Under the pieces are notes generated by a model. That model saw only the letters and a program-made list of their open reading frames with translations, had not been told where the DNA came from and did no database searches. From the NCBI RefSeq assembly GCF_000760595.1, contig NZ_BBNM01000011.1, positions 44,612 to 108,611 of the forward strand: a stretch of DNA of 64,000 bases. The letters run 5' to 3'. The stretch is from Acinetobacter soli (GTDB taxonomy: Bacteria > Pseudomonadota > Gammaproteobacteria > Pseudomonadales > Moraxellaceae). The position numbers were made by a program, and so were the translations under genes. This document shows, in pieces, positions 54,371 through 63,807 of this stretch (its first letter is position 1; every line of letters starts with the position of its first letter).

Positions 54371-55267
54371 TTAAATATTTCGAATGCCCGCAATACCATA
54401 TGCGCCGTGCTTCTTCGCCAGATCGAGCATAGAACGATGCATACCACCTAAAGCAAAAACCGGCAGATGACTGCGCTGTGCCAGATGCTCAAAGCGCTCC
54501 CAGCCTAGTGGGGCTTGATCTGGATGAGTTTGGGTGGCTTGTACCGGGCTGATCAAAATCGCATCACAACCAATTTTGTGTGCCTGCTGAATCGACACCA
54601 GATCATGACAGGCAGCGATATAACGTCGTCCACAAATCAAATCGCCTTTACTGAGCTGCATCAGTTGAGATTGTTTTAAATGAATGCTTCCAATCTTATT
54701 TTGTTGCTCTGGATCAAGTTGTAAATAATGCTCTAGATTGACGATGTACGACGCATAGTGGTGTGAATCTAACTCGAACTGGAGTGAAACACCCTCACTT
54801 GAATTAGTCTGTTCTGGGCGCCAGTAAATTAGCTCCTCTTTTTTGGGCACAATTTCAGTACTTGAAATCTTGATGATATTGGGCCACGACAGACGCGCTA
54901 AGATTGAGTGATTTGCGGCGGGAAAATTTAATTGCTGCAATTCTTCACGGTGATACCATGACCATGGCTGCTGGATCAAATCTAGCAATTTATCTGGTAC
55001 ATAAGCAGAAAATAAATGTAAGACCACCACGACATCATCATACTCGTGATGAATCACATCAAAGCAATGCCAGTCTGATAATCCGACCCCAACTTCTTCA
55101 AAAATCTCTCTGCGACAAGCATCGACAGGCTGTTCATGTGTCTCGACTTTACCGCCTGGAAATTCATGTTTATTTCCCTGATGCTGACTGGCTTGTCGCC
55201 ACCCAACCAATACTTTATTTTTGTGCAGCAAGATTCCAATAGCAACGTCTACGACGGGTTTAAACAT
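54371..55267 (-). CDS. Nudix (MutT-like) hydrolase fused to a ThiE-like domain
   Basis: 298 residues. Nudix box GGKVETHEQPVDACRREIFEEVGV at about 37-60 (pieces: GGKVETHE and REIFEEVGV) with all acidic residues. The C-terminal 120 residues are a TIM-barrel part like thiamine-phosphate synthase (GCDAILISPVQATQTHP; FALGGM). MutT-type 8-oxo-dGTP cleaning is likely; the ThiE part may be inactive. Known as a fusion in Gammaproteobacteria. Confidence 0.88.
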   Translation of the reverse strand: MFKPVVDVAIGILLHKNKVLVGWRQASQHQGNKHEFPGGKVETHEQPVDACRREIFEEVGVGLSDWHCFDVIHHEYDDVVVVLHLFSAYVPDKLLDLIQQPWSWYHREELQQLNFPAANHSILARLSWPNIIKISSTEIVPKKEELIYWRPEQTNSSEGVSLQFELDSHHYASYIVNLEHYLQLDPEQQNKIGSIHLKQSQLMQLSKGDLICGRRYIAACHDLVSIQQAHKIGCDAILISPVQATQTHPDQAPLGWERFEHLAQRSHLPVFALGGMHRSMLDLAKKHGAYGIAGIRNI

Positions 55268-55339
55268 AGTTCTCTCGAGATCAATTTATTACGTGAAGTG
55301 TAAGGAAGTTTTATTTTTTATAAAATGCTAAAATTTTAA

Positions 55340-55373
55340 TTGACAGGCCTATTCGATAATGATTATCATTTAA
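55340..55373 (+). promoter_or_regulatory. promoter and Fur box of hemP
   Basis: -35 TTGACA (55340-55345), 18-base spacer, -10 TATCAT (55364-55369). The 19-base site starting GATAATGATTATCATTT (55355) fits the Fur consensus and covers the -10. Confidence 0.85.
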
Positions 55374-55406
55374 ATCGTTAAATAAACATACCACGGAGCA
55401 ACAACA

Positions 55407-55574
55407 ATGAACGCACCTTTTAACCTGTTTACACGTAACAATGAAGCCCAATCATTACCTATGCTACATTCAAACAATCTGTTCGCCCTCGGTCGCGAAA
55501 TTCGAATTATGCATGCTGGAGAAGAATATCGCCTGCGTCTGACACGTAATAATCGTTTAATCTTAACTAAATAA
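55407..55574 (+). CDS. hemP: hemin uptake protein HemP
   Basis: 55 residues, too short for many gene callers. The C-terminus REIRIMHAGEEYRLRLTRNNRLILTK (pieces: IRIMHAGEEYRLRLT, NRLILTK) is the HemP pattern. Small cytosolic protein of iron- and haem-regulated loci. CGGAG lies 8 bases upstream, and a strong Fur box is in the promoter. No TonB receptor follows, so it is a stand-alone iron-responsive gene here. Confidence 0.88.
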   Translation: MNAPFNLFTRNNEAQSLPMLHSNNLFALGREIRIMHAGEEYRLRLTRNNRLILTK

Positions 55575-55624
55575 ACCGAGAGTTTGAGTTAAAAAATAAT
55601 AACAATCGTGGTGAGAATAAATTA

Positions 55625-55654
55625 AACCGTATGCAAATATTCATACGGTTTTTT
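55625..55654. terminator. terminator between hemP and qseC
   Basis: Nine-bp stem AACCGTATG/CATACGGTT, loop CAAATATT, then TTTT. Confidence 0.85.
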
Positions 55655-55655
55655 C

Positions 55656-56993
55656 TTATGATGCATTGGGTAAAATCAATTTCACAATCAATCCACCTTG
55701 AGCTGAGAGTGAAAAATCCACCCGTCCCTGATGAAGTTCTATAATTTTTTTGGTAATTGATAGACCTAAACCTGTACCGGGTTGCTTTGTGCCGAGTGCC
55801 CGAAAAAATCGCTGACCCAATTGTGTCAGTAAGGCCGCATCAAGTGTATTGCCCTCATCTTGTATTTTGATGATCAAATGATCCTGCTCATTGAGCAATT
55901 CAACATCAATCTGCCCACCGACTGGCGTATAGCGAATTGCATTATCTAATACATTACGCATACAGGTATAAATGAGCTCATAGTTGCCGTAAACATGAGT
56001 ACTTTGTGCATACTGATGCACGGTATATCGAATCGCTTTCGCTTGAGCAAAATTCTCAAGTTGTGTATACACATCCTCCATCAACACGGTCATATCAAGC
56101 TGAGTTTTAGGTAATTCTTCGGCTTGTGATGGATCTAGGCGAGCAAGTAACAGGAGATTTTCCAAAATGCGCGTGCTGCGCTGAACATCATGTTGGATGA
56201 TCTTTAAATCCTCATTCAACTCATTCATATCTGCAAATTTACGCTGCATCACCTGTACACGCATTTGTATCGCCGATATAGGCGAGCGCAGCTCATGTGA
56301 AGCGTCTGCGGTAAAGCGCTGTTCAGCACTCAGTGCACGCTCAAGACGAATCAATAACGAGTTGAGCGAATCTATAACTGGTTGTAATTCGGTAATGCTG
56401 TGCGGCTCTTGCTGAATCGGTTCAAGGTTTTCTGTCGAACGCTGTGCAATTGAATGTGACAGATCACTTAAACTCGATAACTGCTTTTTAATGGTCCATT
56501 TCAGTAAGATCCATTGAATCATCCATAAGATCACCAGCCCTAAGGCATACCAAAATATACTTTGAAAAATTTCTGAAAAGCGTGCGCTTAATGGCTGAAT
56601 CACCACCACGTTTAGCTCTGCTTCTGACTTGCTCGCATGTAAACTACGCCAGAGCTGACCCTTATAAAAAAAATAATCAAAATCAGAAGCATAAAGGTTG
56701 ATAGGTTGAATATCTTCATGCTGATCGGAATGCACCAATTCTCGGCCTTTCCAGTAGAGACTGTATTGCAAATCAAATTCTTCTGTGAGCTCGTTTAAAT
56801 CTCTTGCTGAGGGAATATTCAGATCTGAAGCCAGAAGCAGATCGGATACTTCGTCCATGATCTCATCTTGAATATTCATGGTGTGTACCACCGTAATGGC
56901 GATCAGCAACACGAAAGCAATTAGCCCCGCAATGATACTGCTGATCAGCGTGCCACGTATCAGGCGAGTTTGCAGTGACGATGATTTTGGCAT
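55656..56993 (-). CDS. qseC: sensor histidine kinase QseC-like
   Basis: 445 residues. Two membrane helices (about 15-38 and 150-170) flank a 110-residue periplasmic sensor. H-box ASHELRSPISA (phospho-His) and ATP-site motifs NALDNAIRY-type (NVLDNAIRYTP), DEGN and GTGLGLSI. Four bases after qseB. The next upstream gene is ygiW, as in E. coli. It could instead be a PmrB paralogue; the sensor part does not resemble PmrB. Confidence 0.85.
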   Translation of the reverse strand: MPKSSSLQTRLIRGTLISSIIAGLIAFVLLIAITVVHTMNIQDEIMDEVSDLLLASDLNIPSARDLNELTEEFDLQYSLYWKGRELVHSDQHEDIQPINLYASDFDYFFYKGQLWRSLHASKSEAELNVVVIQPLSARFSEIFQSIFWYALGLVILWMIQWILLKWTIKKQLSSLSDLSHSIAQRSTENLEPIQQEPHSITELQPVIDSLNSLLIRLERALSAEQRFTADASHELRSPISAIQMRVQVMQRKFADMNELNEDLKIIQHDVQRSTRILENLLLLARLDPSQAEELPKTQLDMTVLMEDVYTQLENFAQAKAIRYTVHQYAQSTHVYGNYELIYTCMRNVLDNAIRYTPVGGQIDVELLNEQDHLIIKIQDEGNTLDAALLTQLGQRFFRALGTKQPGTGLGLSITKKIIELHQGRVDFSLSAQGGLIVKLILPNAS

Positions 56994-56997
56994 GGAT

Positions 56998-57654
56998 TTA
57001 TTTACTCATTCGATATCCTAAACCGCGAATGGTTTTGATATATCCCGATCCGATTTTTTTTCGTAGCTGGTAAATAAATACTTCAATGGCATTACTTTCA
57101 ATCTCATCGCCCCACGCATATAGGGTATTTTCAAGTTGTTCGCGCGTCACCACTCGCTCAGGATTTTGCATCATACGATGCAGCACCTTAAATTCTTTTG
57201 CAGTTAAATCAATCAAATGCCCTGAAATTTTCACCCATTTGGCCTGTGTATTCAGCTCAATCTCTTTCCAGCATAAGGTATCTGTTAATTGTTTTTGACT
57301 GGCACGCAAATGACTACGAATGCGGGCAGACAATTCTTCTAGACTAAACGGCTTCACCAAGTAATCGTTTGCCCCCAAATCCAAGCCATCGACACGATCT
57401 TGAATACTGTCACGTGCGGTAATCAGAATGACCGGCGTTTGAGATTGATGCTTACGAAGAGTATTTAAGACCTGATCACCTGTTGCTTTGGGCAGGCCAC
57501 GATCTAATAAAATGCAATCGTATTCATGCTGTTCAATCGCAGCGATCGCATAATCGCCACGTTCAACCCAATCTACTGTATAGCCATCAAGTTCTAACCA
57601 TGACTTTATACTTTCTGCTTGCGATATATCATCTTCTGCAATCAAAATTCTCAT
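56998..57654 (-). CDS. qseB: OmpR-family response regulator QseB-like
   Basis: 218 residues. REC domain with acidic pair in AEDD, phospho-Asp in CILLDRGLP and Lys in LVKPF. C-terminal winged helix (LTAKEFKVLHRMMQNPERVVTREQLE, ending KTIRGLGYRMSK). Paired with qseC; ygiW lies upstream behind its own terminator. Confidence 0.9.
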   Translation of the reverse strand: MRILIAEDDISQAESIKSWLELDGYTVDWVERGDYAIAAIEQHEYDCILLDRGLPKATGDQVLNTLRKHQSQTPVILITARDSIQDRVDGLDLGANDYLVKPFSLEELSARIRSHLRASQKQLTDTLCWKEIELNTQAKWVKISGHLIDLTAKEFKVLHRMMQNPERVVTREQLENTLYAWGDEIESNAIEVFIYQLRKKIGSGYIKTIRGLGYRMSK

Positions 57655-57693
57655 TTTAATCGTGCTCTAAAAACCGTGGGGAATCATCAAAAC

Positions 57694-57730
57694 AATAAAA
57701 AACCGTATATCCCACAAAGGATATACGGTT
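57694..57730 (-). terminator. terminator of ygiW
   Basis: Minus strand: perfect 12-bp stem AACCGTATATCC/GGATATACGGTT, then TTTTTT. Confidence 0.88.
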
Positions 57731-57764
57731 TATACGCTACAAGATTGATTGTGCACACAATAGT

Positions 57765-58121
57765 TTAGAATTGTATTTGATCGACATCAATTTCAACACG
57801 CTTGGTAGGCTTGTAATCAATATCGACTTCACCTATCAATGTGAGTTGTGTTGTTGGTGAAACCGGGCGCCCTTGCCAAAGTTCATCGTCGATATCGACG
57901 GTGATATAACCCGTTCTGTCGCGAAATTGATATTTTTCATCGCCCAGTGACTTCACCACCTGCCCTTGTAGTTTAACCGGCGTGTTATCTTTGTAGCCTA
58001 AAGCATCTTTTACACTGACGATGGTCGTTGGTGCCAAAGCACTCTGGTTGACGGGCTGTGCATAACTAAAGCCTGCAATGGATAGGCCTGAAGCTAAAAC
58101 TAATGTGGCAAAACGTTTCAT
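57765..58121 (-). CDS. ygiW: YgiW/YdeI family periplasmic OB-fold stress protein
   Basis: 118 residues with signal peptide ending FSYAQ. The BOF domain (VKLQGQVVKSLGDEKYQFRDRTGYITVDIDDELWQG in pieces) is a bacterial OB fold of stress and peptide-tolerance proteins. ATG 58121 with AGAGAG 6 bases up. It is beside qseBC as in E. coli. Confidence 0.9.
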   Translation of the reverse strand: MKRFATLVLASGLSIAGFSYAQPVNQSALAPTTIVSVKDALGYKDNTPVKLQGQVVKSLGDEKYQFRDRTGYITVDIDDELWQGRPVSPTTQLTLIGEVDIDYKPTKRVEIDVDQIQF

Positions 58122-58206
58122 TTTCATCTCTCTGATCTGCTCATTTGATAATGGTAGTAAATCAAAATTACATGAGGCGAATCTTAAGATGCATCATTTG
58201 CAATAT

Positions 58207-59964
58207 TTAGCTGAGCGGAACCACACGTAATACTTCTTCAAGACTGGTCACGCCTTGCAATACTTTTTTCGCACCCGCAATTCGAAGTGGCTCAAATCCT
58301 TGCTGTTTGAGCTGTGCCTTTAATTCGCCCAGATCATCTGTATGACTCAACCACTGCTTGAGCGTCAGATCAATCGGCATCAACTCATAGATCCCGATAC
58401 GACCTTTATATCCCGTTTGGCGACAATGCTCGCAGCCAACGGGTTGAAACATTTCAACGGGCGTATCAATCTCGTAGCCTTCCGTAAGATATTGCCATTG
58501 CTGCAAGTTCACCGAGGTGGACACTTTACAATGCGGACACAGCTGTCGAACCAAACGCTGTGCCAGCACGCCCAGCAGCGTAGCCGCAGTTAAAAAAGGC
58601 TGTACACCCAAATCGTGTAGTCGAGTCAGGCTAGAAGGCGCATCGTTAGTATGTAAGGTCGACAGTACCAGATGTCCCGTCAGTGCCGCCTGTATTGCCA
58701 TATTGGCGGTATCCTGATCGCGAATTTCTCCCACCATAATAATGTCTGGATCTTGACGCATCAGTGCCCGTACACCTTCGGCAAAGTCTAAGTCGATGGC
58801 ATGATTCACCTGCATCTGGTTAAAACTCGATTCCAGCATCTCAATAGGATCTTCAATGGTACATACATTGACTTGATCGGTTGCCAGCTTTTTAAGCGAT
58901 GAATAAAGCGTTGTGGTTTTACCCGAACCAGTCGGCCCTGTCACCAAGATAATACCGTGTGTATTTTGACTCAAGGCTTGCCATTCGCTGAGAAGCTGAT
59001 CGGGAAAACCCAGTTTTTCAAAACTTCGAACCAGCACATCTGGATCAAAAATTCGCATCACCAGTTTTTCACCAAATGCTGTTGGCATGGTTGAAAGACG
59101 TAGTTCGGTTTCCTGCCCTTTGGGTGTTCGGGTTTTTAAACGTCCATCTTGGGGTTTACGTTTTTCAGCCACGTTTAAGCGACCCAGAATTTTAATCCGA
59201 GCAATCACTGCTGAAAGCGTATTTGCAGGCATATGATAAATCGTGTGGAGTACGCCATCGATTCGAAAGCGTACATTGCCTTTTTCTTTTCTTGGCTCTA
59301 AATGAATATCACTGGCACCTTGTTCAAATGCAAACTGTAAAATCCAGTCGACCAGTTTGACGATGTGCTGATCGTTGGCATCTGGATTTTGCATATCGCC
59401 AATTTGAAGCAACGCCTCAACGCCCTTGTTCTCACGCTCATAACTCTTACTGTTTTTTGAGGAATGAACCGCTCGGCTCACCTGATAATATTCGGGTAAA
59501 TAACGTTGTAACTGATCGGGTGAAATGATCACACGCTCTATTTTCTTGGGTGCCAGACTGCGCTCTAAATTTGCAAGCCAGTCGGTTTGAAAAGGCTGAT
59601 CGGTTCCGATCACTACGCGATCAGCATGTACTTCAACCGCTAAAATTTGATTACGCTCGGCAAACTCTTGCGACATGACCGCAGTCAGTGCATTTACATC
59701 TGCTTTGAGTGGATCAATTAAATAAAATGCCAATCCTGATTTTTCTGCCAACCAGCGACTTAGACACAGTAAGTCTATGTTCTGCGTAGAATGTTGTTGA
59801 TCTTTTAAACCAAAGTGAGCAATCCACTGCAACGGATGCCATTTCATCTGTTGTTTATTGCGCTGGGTTGTTTGTACCAGCAACTTGTCTCGCTCACTGA
59901 TTCGGTGTGCTTTTAATAATTCTTCTAGGCACCAAACCGTATCAATTTCAAAGTTATAAGTCAT
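58207..59964 (-). CDS. GspE/PulE/PilB-type secretion ATPase (orphan)
   Basis: 585 residues. N-terminal domain, then the Asp-box DIHLEPR, Walker A GPTGSGKTTT, His-box, Walker B MVGEIRD, and a four-Cys zinc site (CPHCKV...CEHCRQTGYKGRIG) typical of GspE/PilB. It powers pilus or type II secretion assembly. No gsp or pil genes are next to it. GAGGG site. Confidence 0.9.
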   Translation of the reverse strand: MTYNFEIDTVWCLEELLKAHRISERDKLLVQTTQRNKQQMKWHPLQWIAHFGLKDQQHSTQNIDLLCLSRWLAEKSGLAFYLIDPLKADVNALTAVMSQEFAERNQILAVEVHADRVVIGTDQPFQTDWLANLERSLAPKKIERVIISPDQLQRYLPEYYQVSRAVHSSKNSKSYERENKGVEALLQIGDMQNPDANDQHIVKLVDWILQFAFEQGASDIHLEPRKEKGNVRFRIDGVLHTIYHMPANTLSAVIARIKILGRLNVAEKRKPQDGRLKTRTPKGQETELRLSTMPTAFGEKLVMRIFDPDVLVRSFEKLGFPDQLLSEWQALSQNTHGIILVTGPTGSGKTTTLYSSLKKLATDQVNVCTIEDPIEMLESSFNQMQVNHAIDLDFAEGVRALMRQDPDIIMVGEIRDQDTANMAIQAALTGHLVLSTLHTNDAPSSLTRLHDLGVQPFLTAATLLGVLAQRLVRQLCPHCKVSTSVNLQQWQYLTEGYEIDTPVEMFQPVGCEHCRQTGYKGRIGIYELMPIDLTLKQWLSHTDDLGELKAQLKQQGFEPLRIAGAKKVLQGVTSLEEVLRVVPLS

Positions 59965-60142
59965 TATTTTCCCTCTAGCGCTACTTTTAATATATCAGAG
60001 TTGACTGTTCAACACGCGAATAATCCAAAAACTCACGCGATTTGGTTGATCATTTGTATAGAGGATAGGCATAGAGTAAAAATTGCTTTAAAGTCTTACT
60101 TAAGGCATTAAAAAAATATCATTTAAAAGTACGGGTGACTAG

Positions 60143-61096
60143 ATGGCGTTTAGCGCATTTAAAAACTTTCAGGAAGCCGGACAAGCAGTTTTGCATTATT
60201 TGCATCAAAAGTTTGGTTTTGATCTCTGGATGATCACTCGCGTTGAAGGTAATGACTGGATTGTATTGCAATCTGAAGATCACGGCTATGATGTAAAACC
60301 CGGTCGGGTTTTTAACTGGGCAGATTCGTTTTGCTCCCACATGGTGTTGGGAAAAGCGCCACGCATCGCGCCGCGCTCGGAAGAAATTCCGCTTTATGCG
60401 TCAGCCCCGATTGCACAGCAAGTCAACATTAAAGCTTATATTGGGCAACCTTTAGTCAACGAAGATGGTAGCCTTTTTGGTACCTTATGTGCGATTGACC
60501 CACAGCCGAAATCTGACAAAATTATTGAAGATGGTGGGCTGGTTGAATTGTTCGGCAACCTACTGAGTCATATCTTACAGCGTGAAATTCGTGAAAATGA
60601 ACATATTCGCCAGCATGAACGTCTGCAAACCGAAGCGATTATGGACAGTATGACCCATGTTTATAATCGTCGTGGCTGGGAGCAGTTTATTGCTGCTGAA
60701 GAAGAACGCTGCCGTTTATATGGCAATACAGCAGCTGTATTCATGATTGATCTCAATGATCTCAAAAAAATAAATGATCTTGAGGGTCATGATTGTGGTG
60801 ATCAATACATTCAACACGCTGCTCAGGTTTTAAAGCGTACGTTACGCAAACAGGATCTTGTCGCACGTCTTGGTGGCGATGAATTTGGCATCTTAACGCT
60901 CAATCTTGACCTTCAAGATTTGGAACAGCTTCAACGTCGGTTACTTCAACATTTTTTAGATGCCAAAATCAGTGCTGCGGTTGGCTATGCAATCCGTCAT
61001 CCTGCCAAGGGACTGGTCATGGCATGCAAAGATGCCGATCTGGCCATGTATGCCCACAAACGTGAATGCAAGCAGTCCTTAAAGTTCTCAATTTAA
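60143..61096 (+). CDS. GAF-GGDEF diguanylate cyclase
   Basis: 317 residues. GAF sensor at 1-150 (IGQPLVNEDGSLFGTLCAIDP), then GGDEF at 165-317 with intact GGDEF and an RxxD inhibitory site five residues before (RKQD). It makes c-di-GMP, with product inhibition, in the cytosol. The end overlaps convergent trmO by 9 bases. Confidence 0.93.
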   Translation: MAFSAFKNFQEAGQAVLHYLHQKFGFDLWMITRVEGNDWIVLQSEDHGYDVKPGRVFNWADSFCSHMVLGKAPRIAPRSEEIPLYASAPIAQQVNIKAYIGQPLVNEDGSLFGTLCAIDPQPKSDKIIEDGGLVELFGNLLSHILQREIRENEHIRQHERLQTEAIMDSMTHVYNRRGWEQFIAAEEERCRLYGNTAAVFMIDLNDLKKINDLEGHDCGDQYIQHAAQVLKRTLRKQDLVARLGGDEFGILTLNLDLQDLEQLQRRLLQHFLDAKISAAVGYAIRHPAKGLVMACKDADLAMYAHKRECKQSLKFSI

Positions 61097-61810
61097 AGAA
61101 TCCAGTCCGATAATTTCAATCGTCGATTCATTCACTATAAAGCTCACATCAAGTCCGGCAAATTTCATTTTATATATACGTGAAGGATCATCTTGATATG
61201 CTGGACGCGGATCAAGTGATAATACTTGTTCCAGTTCGGCTGCATATTGCTCATTCATCAATTGCAGCGCTGTGAGTTGCTGTTTTTGTTGTTGTGCATT
61301 GTCTTGCCAAATCACGATTTTTCGCGGAGGTTGATCTTGTGCATAGCCACTGGTGGCATCCAAAATGGCATCGGAATAATGAATGTAAGGCTTAATATCA
61401 ATAATCGGGGTGCCATGCAACAGGTCACTCCCCGTGACATACAGTCGAAGCGTTTTACCTTGTCGTTTAAGTGCTTTAAATTTCACGACGGATAAGCCAA
61501 CTGGTGATGGGCGATACATGCTGCGGGTCGCAAATACGCCTATTTTCTTGTTACCGCCCAATCGAGGAGGACGCACCTGTGCCCGAAACTTCTCTGGCTC
61601 ATTTGAGTGTTTGTTATCGTGAAATTGCCACAACAGCCATAAATGACTAAATGACTCGATTCCTTCAAATGCCAGCTCATCATCATAAGGCGCATGAAGT
61701 TCTATACAGGATTCGACCTCAACCAGATTCGGCTGCCGCGGAATACCAAATTTTTCCATATAAGGCGAATGCATGGTACCTATGATCGGGAGTGTTAACG
61801 ACATCATCAT
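61088..61810 (-). CDS. trmO: tRNA t6A37 methyltransferase TrmO
   Basis: 240 residues from ATG 61810; GTG at 61813 and two further ATGs are in frame and no ribosome site decides. UPF0066 motifs: FGIPRQPNLV, RSMYRPSPVGLSVVK, and GSDLLHGTPIIDIKPY. It methylates N6-threonylcarbamoyladenosine in tRNA-Thr. Confidence 0.93.
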   Translation of the reverse strand: MMMSLTLPIIGTMHSPYMEKFGIPRQPNLVEVESCIELHAPYDDELAFEGIESFSHLWLLWQFHDNKHSNEPEKFRAQVRPPRLGGNKKIGVFATRSMYRPSPVGLSVVKFKALKRQGKTLRLYVTGSDLLHGTPIIDIKPYIHYSDAILDATSGYAQDQPPRKIVIWQDNAQQQKQQLTALQLMNEQYAAELEQVLSLDPRPAYQDDPSRIYKMKFAGLDVSFIVNESTIEIIGLDSLN

Positions 61811-61911
61811 CACTTTTTCTTATAAACACAATTAAATATATTCAGTTTATCGAGAATGATTTTAGATTAGAATAGCATACTGTTTTCTTTTGATCGTAAT
61901 TGAGACCTTTA

Positions 61912-62691
61912 ATGGCTGCTTTTAACGTTGAACGCATTACCCATGTTCACCACTGGAATGACACTCTGTTTAGTTTTAAAACCACGCGCGATGTTGCCTT
62001 ACGTTTTAAAAATGGTCAGTTCGTAATGATCGGGCTTGAGGTCAATGGCAAACCATTAATGCGTGCCTACTCAATTGCCAGCGCCAATTATGAAGAAGAA
62101 CTTGAGTTCTTTTCAATTAAAGTACAAGACGGCCCACTTACTTCGATCTTGCAAAAAGTACAGGTTGGTGACGAAATTCTGATTTCTAGAAAACCAACAG
62201 GTACTTTGGTTCATGACGATTTAAATCCGGGTAAAAACTTGTATCTGTTGTCGTCTGGTACAGGTTTGGCACCATTTTTATCATTGATTCGTGATCCAGA
62301 AACTTACGAAAAGTTTGAAAAAGTGATTTTGGTTCATGGTACACGCTGGATCAGTGAACTGGCTTATCAAGACTTAATTTTGAACGAACTGCCAAACAAT
62401 GAATGGTTTGAAGAGCTCGATATCAAAAATAAATTGATTTACTACCCAACCGTTACTCGTGAGCCATTTGAAAATGAAGGCCGTGTAACGACTGCAATCG
62501 AAACAGGCGCTATTTTTGAAAAAATTGGCTTACCCCCATTTAACCCAGAAACAGACCGTGCAATGCTTTGCGGTAGTCCACACTTCCTAACTGATGTGGC
62601 TGCATTACTCGACAAAGCTGGCCTAAAAGAATCACCACGTATGGGTGTTTTAGGCGACTACGTGATTGAACGTGCCTTTGTTGAAAAGTAA
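61912..62691 (+). CDS. fpr: ferredoxin/flavodoxin-NADP+ reductase
   Basis: 259 residues. FAD site RAYSIAS, and NADPH site SSGTGLAPFLS. The C-terminus GDYVIERAFVEK is the FPR-type end. It moves electrons between NADPH and ferredoxin or flavodoxin in oxidative and iron metabolism. ATG 61912 is used; a TTG upstream is in frame. Confidence 0.95.
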   Translation: MAAFNVERITHVHHWNDTLFSFKTTRDVALRFKNGQFVMIGLEVNGKPLMRAYSIASANYEEELEFFSIKVQDGPLTSILQKVQVGDEILISRKPTGTLVHDDLNPGKNLYLLSSGTGLAPFLSLIRDPETYEKFEKVILVHGTRWISELAYQDLILNELPNNEWFEELDIKNKLIYYPTVTREPFENEGRVTTAIETGAIFEKIGLPPFNPETDRAMLCGSPHFLTDVAALLDKAGLKESPRMGVLGDYVIERAFVEK

Positions 62692-62709
62692 TTCTGAATC
62701 GCATAAAAA

Positions 62710-62740
62710 AACCGAGGTCACACATCCTCGGTTTTTTTAT
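62710..62740. terminator. terminator between fpr and the dioxygenase gene
   Basis: Eight-bp stem AACCGAGG/CCTCGGTT, loop TCACACAT, with A- and T-runs on both sides. Confidence 0.9.
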
Positions 62741-62743
62741 GCC

Positions 62744-63574
62744 TTATGTATTGCCCAAAGTGTTACCAAAAACAAAACTCGATACAGATAATCCACCCAT
62801 AAAAGTAGACTCATGATAATTACGAGCACCGTTTTCGTTTTCTGCCGCTCCCACAGCCACCATTAACGGCAATAAATGCTCCTCCCGTGGATGTGCAATA
62901 CGCGCAGCGGGTGCCTGCTGCCAATCGATCAGTCGCTGCTGACGTTCGCCTCCCTGACATTCCACTACGCTTTCATACAACCACTGATCAAACATTTTTG
63001 AAGGTTCAGTGGCTTGAGCATTAAACATTCTTAGGTTGTGATAGCTTAACCCACTCCCAACAATCAGAATATTTTGATCACGTAAGGGCGCCAAGGCCCG
63101 GCCTAAATCGAGATGCTCCTGCGGATTCAAGCCTTTTTTGAGTGATAACTGAACCACAGGAATATCTGCCGCAGGGTTAATCACCTGCATCGGAGAAAAC
63201 ATACCATGATCGTATCCACGTCTCTCATCTGTCTTTACTGCAATAGCGTTTTGTTCAAGCAATTGCGTCACTTGATGGGCAAGCTCGGGAGATCCGGCAG
63301 ACGGATAATGAATCTGATACGTATGGGCAGGAAAACCACGATAGTCATAAATCATCTCAGGTTGAGTCGCTGTTTGGACAGTAAAGACCTGCTCTTCCCA
63401 GTGTGCAGAAACCATCAAAATTGCCTGTGGTCTTTGAGGCAACGTTTTGAGTAAGCCAGAAAGTGATTGTGCCAGTTTTGCATAGGTTGTTGCAAAAACT
63501 TCAGGCATCCATGGCCATGGCCCACCACCGTGAGAAATAAAAAAAACAGGTTGTCGTGTACTGGCATTTAACAT
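62744..63574 (-). CDS. ygiD: LigB-type extradiol dioxygenase (YgiD/DODA-like)
   Basis: 276 residues. Metal ligand His in FFISHGGGPWPW, SAHWEEQ, DHGMFSPMQ and GSGLSYHNLR are the class III/LigB signatures. Relatives open 4,5-DOPA or similar catechols. ATG 63574 is chosen (GAGGG 6 bases up); 16 extra codons are open above. Confidence 0.9.
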   Translation of the reverse strand: MLNASTRQPVFFISHGGGPWPWMPEVFATTYAKLAQSLSGLLKTLPQRPQAILMVSAHWEEQVFTVQTATQPEMIYDYRGFPAHTYQIHYPSAGSPELAHQVTQLLEQNAIAVKTDERRGYDHGMFSPMQVINPAADIPVVQLSLKKGLNPQEHLDLGRALAPLRDQNILIVGSGLSYHNLRMFNAQATEPSKMFDQWLYESVVECQGGERQQRLIDWQQAPAARIAHPREEHLLPLMVAVGAAENENGARNYHESTFMGGLSVSSFVFGNTLGNT

Positions 63575-63713
63575 ATTTCCCTCTTTCTTTGCTTGATACT
63601 TAGAATGATGGTATTGATTCAATTACGACACGACAAGCGCAAAACCAGAACATATTGAAGTAAATTTAGAACGATATAATCTGAGCTAACCCTATGAGAT
63701 AAAGGCTAAATAA

Positions 63714-63747
63714 AAAAAGGAACTGAATCGTTAGCCTATTCAGTTCC
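63714..63747 (-). terminator. terminator of ahpF
   Basis: Perfect 10-bp stem GGAACTGAAT/ATTCAGTTCC, then TTTTTTT on the minus strand. Confidence 0.88.
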
Positions 63748-63807
63748 TATAAACTCAAAATTTGTTTCAGGCACCTTCTACGTCTGGATGCCTTGAATCA
63801 TTGTTGA

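Noticed and set aside
55656..57654. PmrAB polymyxin-resistance system
   Set aside because: No pmrC upstream, the sensor domain does not resemble PmrB, and ygiW is adjacent as in qseBC loci.
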